From contig JAIFNK010000210.1 in the NCBI GenBank assembly GCA_020047775.1, forward strand, positions 1-9,975: a stretch of DNA of 9,975 nucleotides, given 5' to 3'. Numbering within the stretch: position 1 is the stretch's first letter; every line of letters starts with the position of its first letter. Source of the DNA: Akkermansia sp. (GTDB taxonomy: Bacteria > Verrucomicrobiota > Verrucomicrobiia > Verrucomicrobiales > Akkermansiaceae). The notes below the pieces were generated by a model. That model was not told where the DNA came from, did not search any database, and was given only the letters and a program-made list of their open reading frames with translations. A program made the translations under genes and the position numbers. Below, in pieces: positions 1-6,397 of the stretch.

Positions 1-669
1 CTACTGGATCATGGTGCCGATCCAAATCCACCCGATCCCATGTTTCAGTCGCTGATAAAATTGTGGGATAAGGGACTTCCCATGACCAAACCCAAAGAGA
101 AATCCCTGATCCAGGAGGCGCTCGCTGCCGGAAAAAGCGCACAATCCGAAGAACTCTGGTCTTTGGTCGAGCTATTGCTGGAACGGGGCAGCAAGGTGGA
201 TCCCGAGTGGGTGAGTGAAGGATTTCCAGGTGCTCCCGCAGATGTCAGGCCGTTCCTCATCAGGCGCTTCCTATATCCAAAATGGGCGGAGGAAAAAGCG
301 ATCTGGATTGTTGACGTGGAGGAGATGTTTCCAAATCGGAAACCTGCGATTGCCGCGAAAGCGGACGAAGAGCCACCGATGCTGGAGCAATGGATGCTGG
401 ATGAGGAAGAGAAGTCTTTGAGGATGCAGAAGGATTTCCCGGGGTTTGCCCTCTATCGTAAAACCGACAGGGGGGTGACGGAAATCACCGTGTTTCGACT
501 GGATTCCCCCGAGCCTTTTCCCAAGTTGCAATGGGGGGATATCCTGGAGGAGCGTGGAAGGGTAGGCCGCAGCTTCTCCATCCCGTCGCTATGGACTCGG
601 GATGTCAAGGAAGCCCTTGAAAAGCGGGTCAAAGCCCATCAACAGCCTCCGGCACCATCGCCCCGCTAA
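1..669 (+). CDS. Ankyrin-repeat protein, 5' end outside window
   Basis: The reading frame is open from base 1 to the TAA at 667-669 (222 codons visible), so the true start is probably left of the window. The first residues, LLDHGADPN, match the end of a canonical ankyrin repeat (LLxxGADxN). A weaker second copy, LVELLLERGSKVDP, lies at about 163-204. The remaining C-terminal part (about 150 residues) is charged and rich in Glu, Lys and Trp, and I do not recognise it. Ankyrin repeats bind proteins; the partner here is unknown. Internal starts exist at ATG 40 (no ribosome site) and ATG 82 (AAGGGA about 6 bases upstream). If 82 were the real start, the ankyrin match would be untranslated, which is less likely. 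The stop lies 3 bases before the kinase start, so co-transcription with the two-component genes is likely. Confidence 0.72.
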   Translation, partial: LLDHGADPNPPDPMFQSLIKLWDKGLPMTKPKEKSLIQEALAAGKSAQSEELWSLVELLLERGSKVDPEWVSEGFPGAPADVRPFLIRRFLYPKWAEEKAIWIVDVEEMFPNRKPAIAAKADEEPPMLEQWMLDEEEKSLRMQKDFPGFALYRKTDRGVTEITVFRLDSPEPFPKLQWGDILEERGRVGRSFSIPSLWTRDVKEALEKRVKAHQQPPAPSPR

Positions 670-672
670 CCG

Positions 673-2295
673 ATGCCCCGCAGCTCGTCATCTCTTCACT
701 GGCTCACGCTGGCGGTGCTGTTGCCGCTGCTGGTATTGGGAGTATTGGCGTGGCTTGGCGTGCAGGCGCAAGTGAAAGCCGCGTGGTCATCCGCGCGTGA
801 GGAGGCGAAGGCGGCGGGGCGTTATGCGGAAGAAACCATGACTCGGGAACTCACCGCAGCAGTGGAAACCACCCCCTTGTTTCCCGATCCGCCGGTGCCG
901 GGTGAAGCGTCCGCAGCGGATGCGGTGCTGGATGGCAACAATCTAACTGTCATGCGGAAACTACGGGAAGACCCGCAGGCCGGGATTTCGCCAGCCGGTT
1001 TGCCGCGACGGATCTTGGCCGGATTCCGGGTGTTTGACGCCAGTGGTGATCCGGCGGATGCGAAAATTCTCCTGGGTTTGGCGACGGGAGACGCGGCCTC
1101 GGTTCTCACACCGCTGGTGTTCGCGAAGGTCGGGGAATCTCCGCAGAACTGGAGTCATGGCGAGCAAGCCCGCGCCCTGTTGAAACAGCACCCGGAGATT
1201 GATTCCACAGGAAAATGGATCAGCGACGATGACGAAACCTGGTGGCTTGCCTCCGATGGCAAAAAACTCCGTTTCATCCATCATGCGGCGTTCGTGCAAG
1301 CACTCGGCAACGCTGGAAAACATCTGCCGCCATGGGCCAACCTGCTTCTATCCATCCACGGCAGGAAAGCCGCCGGAAACCGCACCGACCATGAAGTGAT
1401 GGAGAGCTTGCCTGTTCGTTTCGGTGAGGATCTGCTTCTTGAAATCACCGCCGCCCAGCCGCTGATGATCGAGGCAAACGCCCGCCAGCAAGGGCGATGG
1501 ACGCTGGCTTTGCTTGGATTCGCCGTGGTGATTTCCTCTGGCTCGTTAGGCTTCATCCACCGCGCTGCTGAACGCGAGCGGCGTCTCAACGCGATGAAGA
1601 GCGATTTCGTCGCCAGCGTTTCCCACGAACTGCGCGCGCCCGTCGCCTCCATCCGCCTGATGGCCGATGCCCTCAACGCCGGGAAAATCGAGCCGCACAC
1701 GGTGAGCGAATTCCACCGGCTCATCTCCCGCGAGGGCGCTCGGCTCACCACGCTGATCGAGAACGTGCTCGACTTCGCCCGTATCGAACAAGGCCGCAAG
1801 CTTTGGCATTTCGAGGAAACCGACCTCGCGGCGGTGATCAGGGAAACGGTAAATTTGATGGAGCCACTCGCCGCCGAGAAATCCATCACGCTCGTTTTCC
1901 CCAAGCCGCTTCCCAGCCTCGTCGCCAACGTCGATCCCGGTGCGATCCAGCAAGCGCTCGTCAATCTGTTGGACAACGCCATCAAGTTTTCGCCCGCCGG
2001 ATCGCAGGTTGAAGTCATGTTAGCAAAAATCTCCACCCACTGGGAAATCCAAATCGCCGACCATGGTCCCGGCATCCCGCCCGCCGAGCACGCGCGGATT
2101 TTCGAGAAATTCCACCGTCTCGGCAGCGAGCTCCGCCGCGAAACCCAAGGCACCGGCATTGGTCTCAGTCTGGTGAAAGCCGTGGCCGAGGCGCATGGCG
2201 GCAGAGTTGCTCTAGCAAGCGCGCCGGGTGAGGGAACTATCTTCACTCTCATAGGTCCTATAGATCCCATAGGTCGTATAGAACCTATTCTTTAA
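673..2295 (+). CDS. Membrane sensor histidine kinase
   Basis: This 540-residue kinase should sense a signal outside the inner membrane, autophosphorylate and pass phosphate to the regulator encoded 12 bases downstream. A first membrane helix (about 10-30) and a second (about 276-297) bracket a roughly 245-residue extracytoplasmic region that I cannot assign. A short linker, with no recognisable HAMP domain, leads to the HisKA H-box SHELRAP with His318. The ATPase domain shows the N-box NLLDNAIKFS (from N431), G1 DHGPGIP (from D463), an F-box RIFEKFHRLG, and G2 GTGIGL (493-498). All key residues are present, so it should be active. The last 14 residues, IGPIDPIGRIEPIL, are encoded by a 9-bp tandem repeat and look like an added tail. 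No clear Shine-Dalgarno precedes the ATG. The fold and its partnership with the regulator are secure; the signal is unknown. Confidence 0.95.
   Translation: MPRSSSSLHWLTLAVLLPLLVLGVLAWLGVQAQVKAAWSSAREEAKAAGRYAEETMTRELTAAVETTPLFPDPPVPGEASAADAVLDGNNLTVMRKLREDPQAGISPAGLPRRILAGFRVFDASGDPADAKILLGLATGDAASVLTPLVFAKVGESPQNWSHGEQARALLKQHPEIDSTGKWISDDDETWWLASDGKKLRFIHHAAFVQALGNAGKHLPPWANLLLSIHGRKAAGNRTDHEVMESLPVRFGEDLLLEITAAQPLMIEANARQQGRWTLALLGFAVVISSGSLGFIHRAAERERRLNAMKSDFVASVSHELRAPVASIRLMADALNAGKIEPHTVSEFHRLISREGARLTTLIENVLDFARIEQGRKLWHFEETDLAAVIRETVNLMEPLAAEKSITLVFPKPLPSLVANVDPGAIQQALVNLLDNAIKFSPAGSQVEVMLAKISTHWEIQIADHGPGIPPAEHARIFEKFHRLGSELRRETQGTGIGLSLVKAVAEAHGGRVALASAPGEGTIFTLIGPIDPIGRIEPIL
2251..2286 (+). 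repeat. 9-bp tandem repeat, four units, inside kinase 3' end
   Basis: Four consecutive 9-bp units, ATAGGTCCT, ATAGATCCC, ATAGGTCGT and ATAGAACCT, each begin with ATAG. They are followed by AT and, a few bases on, by the kinase stop. Because 9 is a multiple of three, they stay in frame and encode Ile-x-Pro/Arg triplets. The G2 box and the final beta-strand (EGTIFTL) end just before the array, so the repeat sits exactly beyond the folded domain. Confidence 0.8.
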
Positions 2296-2307
2296 TCCTC
2301 CGCCCCC

Positions 2308-2991
2308 ATGCGCCTGCTCATCATCGAAGACGAAGCCCCCATGCGCACCGCGCTGGTGGAAACCCTCGCCGCCGAGGGCTACCGCGTGCGCTCCGCCGCC
2401 GATGGCGTCGCGGGCCTCGAACTCGCCTGCACCGAAACCTTCGACCTCGTCCTGCTCGACGTGATGATGCCCGGCCTCGACGGTTTCGCCGTCTGCCGCG
2501 AGCTTCGCAAGCGCGGCCGCGACATGCCCGTGCTCATGCTCACCGCCAAGGGCCAGATCGACGACCGCGTGCAAGGCCTCGACAGCGGGGCCGACGACTA
2601 CCTGCTCAAACCTTTCAGTTTGAAAGAACTGCTCGCCCGCGTCCGCGCCCTGCTCCGCCGCCACGAGCGCGGGCAAGCCGTGCCGGATCTGTTGGAAATC
2701 GGCAGTGCCACTATCGACTTCCGCCGCTGCGTCCTCACCCGTGCCGGTCAGGAGCATTCTCTATCCGACAAGGAAACCGGCATCCTCCGCCTGCTCGCCG
2801 CGACTCCCGGCGAGGCGGTCAGCCGCGAGAAATTCCTCGACGTCGTCTGGGGCTACCATGCCTACCCGAGCACGCGGACCATCGACAATTTCATCACCAC
2901 GTTGCGCTCCAAGCTGGAAATCGATCCCGCAAATCCGCTACATCTCGTCACCGTCCGGGGTGTCGGATACCGGCTGGATTTCTCTTCGTAA
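2308..2991 (+). CDS. OmpR/PhoB-family response regulator
   Basis: This 227-residue transcription factor is the expected partner of the upstream kinase. The receiver domain (about 1-115) has the acidic pocket Glu7/Asp8, the phospho-acceptor Asp51 in LLDVMMPGLDG, the switch residue Thr79 in MLTA, and Lys101 in LLKPF. A winged-helix DNA-binding domain (about 130-225) follows, with the typical LSDKETGILRLLA, the VSREKFLDVVWG stretch, the recognition-helix region TRTIDNFITTLRSKLE and the closing VRGVGYRLDF hairpin. Length and domain order are normal for the family. The start is ATG 2308, 12 bases after the kinase stop, without an obvious ribosome site, so translation may depend on coupling. The kinase-before-regulator order is less common than the reverse. 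The last codons and the TAA lie inside a long hairpin. Target genes cannot be read from the window. Confidence 0.96.
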   Translation: MRLLIIEDEAPMRTALVETLAAEGYRVRSAADGVAGLELACTETFDLVLLDVMMPGLDGFAVCRELRKRGRDMPVLMLTAKGQIDDRVQGLDSGADDYLLKPFSLKELLARVRALLRRHERGQAVPDLLEIGSATIDFRRCVLTRAGQEHSLSDKETGILRLLAATPGEAVSREKFLDVVWGYHAYPSTRTIDNFITTLRSKLEIDPANPLHLVTVRGVGYRLDFSS

Positions 2992-3059
2992 GTAGTCCCG
3001 CTTTCAAGCGGTCTTCTCTTTCGCCGAAGACCGCTTGAAAGCGGGACTACGTACGAAGA
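2983..3059. repeat. Long inverted repeat (hairpin) over the regulator's stop codon
   Basis: Arms 2992-3016 and 3026-3050 are perfect 25-bp inverted copies around a 9-base loop (TCTTTCGCC). Beyond a single mismatch (2991/3051) pairing continues for 8 more bp, 2983-2990 with 3052-3059. Each arm also holds a smaller near-palindrome, CCGCTTTCAAGCGG. The outer left arm includes the last codons and stop of the response regulator. No U-tract follows, so it is not a standard intrinsic terminator, though it could stabilise the 3' end of the mRNA or act with Rho. It looks like a REP/MITE-type palindromic element. From memory, similar GTAGTCCCGCTTT palindromes recur in verrucomicrobial genomes; I could not verify this. 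Confidence 0.88.
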
Positions 3060-3095
3060 AATGAACCGCACGGAACAAATTCCGCGCTCCGGGAC

Positions 3096-3134
3096 CGGTA
3101 AGAACAGGCAGGAATGCCTGTGTCACCTTATCCG
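3096..3134. repeat. Palindromic element upstream of the argA-like gene
   Basis: ACAGGCA (3104-3110) and TGCCTGT (3115-3121) form a perfect 7-bp inverted repeat around GGAA. Outside it, CGGTAAG (3096-3102) can pair with CTTATCCG (3127-3134) with one bulged base. It lies 38 to 76 bases before the GTG start of the ArgA-like gene. It could be an operator or a 5' leader hairpin, but its form also fits a dispersed palindromic repeat sitting beside the longer one at 2983-3059. Which of the two it is cannot be told from one copy. Confidence 0.6.
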
Positions 3135-3171
3135 CGCTTGCGGGGATGTCAGGGTTTGGTAGGAAAAGGCC

Positions 3172-4260
3172 GTGGCGCAGCAAAGTGATGTCCGGGAGGT
3201 CCTCCAGTATATTCCCCAATTCCGCGGGAAGATTTTTTTCGTGCTCATCGAGGCCGGCTTGTTACCGGAACCGGCGGTGGCGGAAACCTTGCTGGATCTC
3301 GCGGTCCTCGAAGACCTCGGCGTGAAACTGGTGCTCGGCGTGCTCGGCGGCGATTTGAAGGATCTCTACGACTGGACGCTGGAGTGTGAGATCATGGCAG
3401 CCCGCGTTTCGCGGCCGATCACGGATCCGTTGGCCGTGAAGGAAGCATTGGAAATCCTGGCGCGCGGTCAATCGGCGGTCATCGACGCATCGGCGACCGG
3501 CCCGCTGGACACGCCGGTGGTGGACTTCGCGCTGCGCATCGGCGTGACGAAAATCATCACGCTGCTAGAAGAAGCGATCCTCATCGATGGCGCTCCGGCG
3601 CACGCGATCCGGGCGAAGGATGCGGAGTCGCTCGCCAGCCACAGCGATGCGGCGGGCGCGGCGCTGCTGGTCGCGGCGGCAGCGGCCTGCAAGCGCGGGG
3701 TGCCGCGGGTGCACGTGCTCAACGGCCGCCAGCAGGGTGTGCTGGTGGACGAGCTTTTTTCGAACGAAGGCGTCGGCACCATGGTCCACGCCGACAGCTA
3801 CCGGATCATCCGCGACCTGCGCGAGGAGGATATTCCCGAGCTGCTAGGAATGATTGGCCGCTCGGTGCGGCGGACGAAACTGGTGGAGCGGACCTACGAG
3901 GACATCCAGTCGCGGATCGAGGATTTTCATGTGATGGCCATCGATGACAACGTCGTCGGCTGCGTGGCACTGCACGAGTATCCGGTGGAGGACTGCGCCG
4001 AGGTGGCGTGCCTTTATGTGAAACAGGCGCACGAAGGCAGGGGATACGGGATCGAGCTGGTGCATTATGCCGAGAAACTCGCCCGCGAGCGCGGAATCGG
4101 GCGGGTGTTTGCCCTGAGCAACCGGGCGGCGGATTTTTTCAAAACCCGGCTCGGCTACGAACCGGCGACGGTGGACGCCCTGCCGCAGAAGCGCCGCGCG
4201 CAATTCGAAGCCAGCGGGCGTGACTCCTTGGTTTTCACGCGCAGCCTCGCGGCGGATTGA
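3172..4260 (+). CDS. argA: N-acetylglutamate synthase-like GNAT acetyltransferase
   Basis: The likely role is acetyl-CoA:L-glutamate N-acetylation, the first step of arginine synthesis in the cytoplasm. The order of domains matches ArgA: an amino-acid-kinase-like part (about 1-200) opening with VLQYIPQFRGKIFFVLIEAG, comparable to the YI..HRGKTFVI start of E. coli ArgA, then a GNAT domain from about 210 (YRIIRDLREEDIPEL). The GNAT part contains EVACLYV and the acetyl-CoA loop HEGRGYG (287-293), then FFKTRLGYEP. At 362 residues it is shorter than E. coli ArgA (443), and the kinase-like part lacks the GGE and GARP-type motifs. The start is GTG 3172, chosen because AGGAAAAGG lies at 3161-3169, about 7 bases upstream of it by the AGGA core. 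No other arginine gene is visible nearby. A GNAT enzyme with a different amino-acid substrate remains possible. Confidence 0.8.
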   Translation: MAQQSDVREVLQYIPQFRGKIFFVLIEAGLLPEPAVAETLLDLAVLEDLGVKLVLGVLGGDLKDLYDWTLECEIMAARVSRPITDPLAVKEALEILARGQSAVIDASATGPLDTPVVDFALRIGVTKIITLLEEAILIDGAPAHAIRAKDAESLASHSDAAGAALLVAAAAACKRGVPRVHVLNGRQQGVLVDELFSNEGVGTMVHADSYRIIRDLREEDIPELLGMIGRSVRRTKLVERTYEDIQSRIEDFHVMAIDDNVVGCVALHEYPVEDCAEVACLYVKQAHEGRGYGIELVHYAEKLARERGIGRVFALSNRAADFFKTRLGYEPATVDALPQKRRAQFEASGRDSLVFTRSLAAD

Positions 4261-4919
4261 TAGGGGGGACGCATCATTTGAGAGTGAGAAAGCTCGGTGC
4301 CGGATGGTCAATGGTCGGGATCCAGACGTTCCACGGGCTCCAGTCACGATGAGAATCGACGACAAACTGATTCACTCCAGACGCGGGCCAGGGTGGCTTG
4401 GATCTTTTGCTAGACGCGGGTGATCCGTTAGCAGCTGGCGGGTTGGGAATGAGGATTTTCTCGCGCAAAGGCGCAGAGACGCAAAGGAAGAAGGGGGTTT
4501 GGATTTTTTGATTCTTAAAACTCTGCGGCTTTGCGGCTTTGCGCGAGATCTCTTCAAGCGACGAAATGATTCAGGGAAACGTAATCCTTCACGTAATCCG
4601 GGATGAGCGTGCGGTAGCCTCGGAGGCAGACCATGAGGCTCGGGATCCGCGCTTGCATCATTGGCACCATGGATTTCCTCATGAACACCGGGGAGGCGGC
4701 CCTTGGCGACCTTGTGGTCTTCAGAATCGAGTGAGTGACGAATCACCTTGCCTGTCACCTTGGCGGAGGCTTAGTAATTGCCACCCCGATGACGGACGAG
4801 ACACGGAACCTTGAACTTACTGAATTGTGCCTTTTGTTGCATGGCGTGGCGGCTTGTTGCAACGATGGGATGCATTTTCGGTGTGCATTTGGCAGGGTGG
4901 ATCGCCGGAATCCCTTATG
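4261..4919. other. Gene-poor intergenic stretch with repeats and possible decayed coding
   Basis: I find no convincing gene in these 659 bases. 4459-4548 holds an inverted array of short repeats. Around 4554-4736, minus strand, one frame ends in RGYRTLIPDYVKDYVSLNHF and has GC-ending codons like the real genes. It is bounded upstream by a stop, lacks a ribosome site and resembles nothing I recognise, so it may be the 3' stub of a decayed gene. A longer minus-strand frame (4372-4758) runs straight through the repeat array and has poorer codon bias, so I do not call it. No terminator with a U-tract is evident after the ArgA-like gene. No clear promoter for the downstream tRNA could be read. Confidence 0.6.
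4459..4548. repeat. Inverted array of 8-bp CGCAAAG/CGCAGAG units
   Basis: The left block (4459-4486) reads TCTCGCGCAAAG, GCGCAGAG, ACGCAAAG. The right block (4521-4548) is its inverse in style: CTCTGCGG, CTTTGCGG, CTTTGCGCGAGA. The outermost 12 bp are perfect inverted copies (4459-4470 and 4537-4548); the inner 8-bp units are related but permuted. About 34 bases lie between the blocks. This kind of CGCAAAGGCGCAGAGACGC repeat is, from memory, dispersed in many environmental bacterial genomes. It is probably a small non-coding repeat element, not a terminator. Confidence 0.75.
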
Positions 4920-4992
<73 letters not shown>

Positions 4993-5020
4993 CCTTCATA
5001 ATGAGCGTGTTGCATCAAAT

Positions 5021-5182
5021 TTAATCTAGCACGATATCGTGCTGGGGCAATTGTAGGTCAATAATCGATCCTTCCCCAACCTCGGGCACGCGTTGGAAAA
5101 CGCCGTTTTCATCGAGCTCCTCGGCCGGGGCCGCTAGATCCGCTACTTCCGCATTCCGCAGGGCTGCGAGATCGACTTCCAC
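5021..5182 (-). pseudogene. Possible C-terminal gene remnant or small ORF (53 codons)
   Basis: On the minus strand a 53-codon frame (GTG at 5182, stop TAA at 5021-5023) has largely GC-ending codons and an acidic product ending in LQLPQHDIVLD. That ending resembles the last beta-strand of the C-terminal sandwich domain of some glycoside hydrolases (LPxHxVxL), so it may be what remains of a lost gene. It begins 28 bases after the phosphatase stop. An AGGAG lies 13 bases before the GTG, too far for a good ribosome site. Function is unknown. It could also be a chance frame. Confidence 0.35.
5028..5043. repeat. Perfect 16-bp palindrome
   Basis: AGCACGATATCGTGCT is exactly self-complementary with no loop and lies between the tRNA-Ile2 and the minus-strand phosphatase. 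It falls within the last codons (HDIVL) of the small minus-strand frame. With no unpaired loop and no U-tract it is a poor terminator; a dimeric protein-binding site is possible. No function can be assigned. Confidence 0.6.
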
Positions 5183-5210
5183 GCGGCCGATCCGGCTCCT
5201 GAAGTTCAGT

Positions 5211-5858
5211 TTAGAGCGATGTCCTGACAAGCTCTTCCGGCGTGTCCACCATGACATCGGCCCCGGCGGCCATGAGGCGCTCGCGGTCATGAAAGCCCCA
5301 AGTGACGGCGACGGCCCGCATGCCGGCGTTGCGGGCGGTTTCGATGTCCATGGTGGAGTCGCCGATGATCGCGCAGTGGTTTGGCGGTCTCTGGAGTGTT
5401 CGGGCGATTTCAAGGGCCCCGGCGGGATCCGGCTTGTGGGGGATTCCCGGGCGCTGGCCCAATACCGATGAGAAGCGGATGCCCGGGAACATTTGCGAGA
5501 CCATCGCCTCGGTGAACGGATGGGGTTTGTTCGACAGCACGGCGAGCGGATAGCCCCGGGCTTGCAACGTTTCGAGCAGATCGACGATGCCATCGTAAAC
5601 GACGGTGCCGGTCGGCCAGGTGGAGTCGTAGTCGGCTTTGAACGCCTTTTCGACGGTGTCGAGCAGCGCCCCGGAGGCTTCCGGCGGCGTGGCGCGCTGG
5701 ATCAGAATCCGCGCACCGTTGCCGATGAAACCGCGCACCACGGAGGGCGGATGGGTGGGCAAGTCCGATGCGGTTAGTGCCAGATTCAGAGAGTCTGAAA
5801 TGCCTTGCAACGAGTCCACCAGCGTTCCATCGAGATCAAATATCAGACCGGTCTTCAC
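5211..5858 (-). CDS. gph: HAD phosphatase, phosphoglycolate phosphatase-like
   Basis: This 215-residue HAD-superfamily enzyme most likely hydrolyses a small phosphate ester such as 2-phosphoglycolate in the cytoplasm. All four motifs are intact: motif I FDLDGTLVDS with nucleophile Asp8 and Asp10, motif II Ser109 in AVLSNK, motif III Lys142 in HKPDP, and motif IV GDSTMDIETA with Asp167 and Asp171. The helical insert after motif I marks subclass I, as in Gph. Length is normal. The start is GTG at 5858 (MKTGLIFDLDG), immediately before the first beta-strand, without a strong ribosome site. It is the last clear gene of a minus-strand run with queE and a small membrane protein, 39 bases after the latter. 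HAD substrate calls from sequence are weak; pyrophosphatase or other sugar-phosphate activity is possible. Confidence 0.88.
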   Translation of the reverse strand: MKTGLIFDLDGTLVDSLQGISDSLNLALTASDLPTHPPSVVRGFIGNGARILIQRATPPEASGALLDTVEKAFKADYDSTWPTGTVVYDGIVDLLETLQARGYPLAVLSNKPHPFTEAMVSQMFPGIRFSSVLGQRPGIPHKPDPAGALEIARTLQRPPNHCAIIGDSTMDIETARNAGMRAVAVTWGFHDRERLMAAGADVMVDTPEELVRTSL

Positions 5859-5897
5859 GCCGCGAAGCTGGCTGGATGGCGGGCGATGGGGAAGTGA

Positions 5898-6287
5898 TTA
5901 AAATCCGATCAGGCGGACCAGTTCATGGTCGCTGAAATCATCGAGCTGATCGACGGCGGCGATCAGCGTTTCCGTTTCCGCGATGTCCTGGATGGCGACG
6001 GCCTGCGGGGAATCCAGAACAACGGCTTCGACCCTGGAGGATGGAGTCGGACCGACGAATGAAATCACGGCGAACGCGAGAGCGGCGGTCGCACCGGCCA
6101 GTCCGGCCAGGGGAGCGGGAGAGAAAAGCCAACTCCACCACGGTTTGATTTCGGGGGAAAGCCTTGCGGCGCGGACGGTGTCATCGGCGAACCGGGCACC
6201 CGCCGTTTTCATCGGCGATGCGTCCAGTAGCTTCCAAACAGCGTCGGATTCCCAAGAGTCATCAGGGGGTGGTGAGTTGCGATTCAT
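5898..6287 (-). CDS. Small single-pass membrane protein, unknown (anti-sigma-like layout)
   Basis: This 129-residue protein starts at ATG 6287 (MNRNSPPPDDSWESD). The cytoplasmic N-terminal part contains VWKLLDASP and RFADDTVRAARLSPE. A basic/Trp stretch PWWSW is followed by one membrane helix (about 57-79, LAGLAGATAALAFAVISFVG), then an acidic tail ending SDHELVRLIGF. From memory, proteins of this layout in Verrucomicrobiota often follow an ECF sigma factor gene and look like anti-sigma partners. No sigma factor is present here, since the gene upstream is queE, so this role is inference only. The frame continues upstream of the ATG, but that part overlaps queE antisense to nothing useful, and TAATAC just before the ATG could be a promoter -10. 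Confidence is high that it is a gene, low on function. Confidence 0.72.
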   Translation of the reverse strand: MNRNSPPPDDSWESDAVWKLLDASPMKTAGARFADDTVRAARLSPEIKPWWSWLFSPAPLAGLAGATAALAFAVISFVGPTPSSRVEAVVLDSPQAVAIQDIAETETLIAAVDQLDDFSDHELVRLIGF

Positions 6288-6397
6288 GACGGAGCGAGGT
6301 ATTACGCCCAAGGGAACCCGATGCCGATCGGAAAGTTGCGATCTTCGCGGAAAATCCCGGACATGAGGCTCACTGCTCCGATTGTCGGCCCGCCGGC

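Noticed and set aside
1281..2270. Long minus-strand open frame (329 codons) opposite the kinase
   Set aside because: It is antisense to a clear histidine kinase, Ser/Arg-rich and without recognisable domains. Long antisense frames are expected at this GC content.
2212..2757. Minus-strand frame of 181 codons opposite the kinase end and regulator
   Set aside because: It is a Gly/Ala/Glu/His-rich shadow of the response regulator, and part of it is the 9-bp repeat read backward.
2983..3059. Long hairpin as a standard intrinsic terminator
   Set aside because: The stem is far too long and no T-run follows on either side.
4372..4758. Minus-strand frame of 128 codons in the gene-poor stretch
   Set aside because: It runs through the inverted repeat array, ends in repeat-encoded residues, has weaker codon bias than a competing frame and has no recognisable family.
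5028..5043. Palindrome as a rho-independent terminator for the minus-strand genes
   Set aside because: There is no loop and no T-run on either strand at the right place.
5021..5593. Minus-strand frame of 190 codons overlapping the phosphatase
   Set aside because: Its first two thirds are an out-of-frame shadow of the HAD phosphatase. Only the part after the phosphatase stop has gene-like codon use, and that is listed separately.
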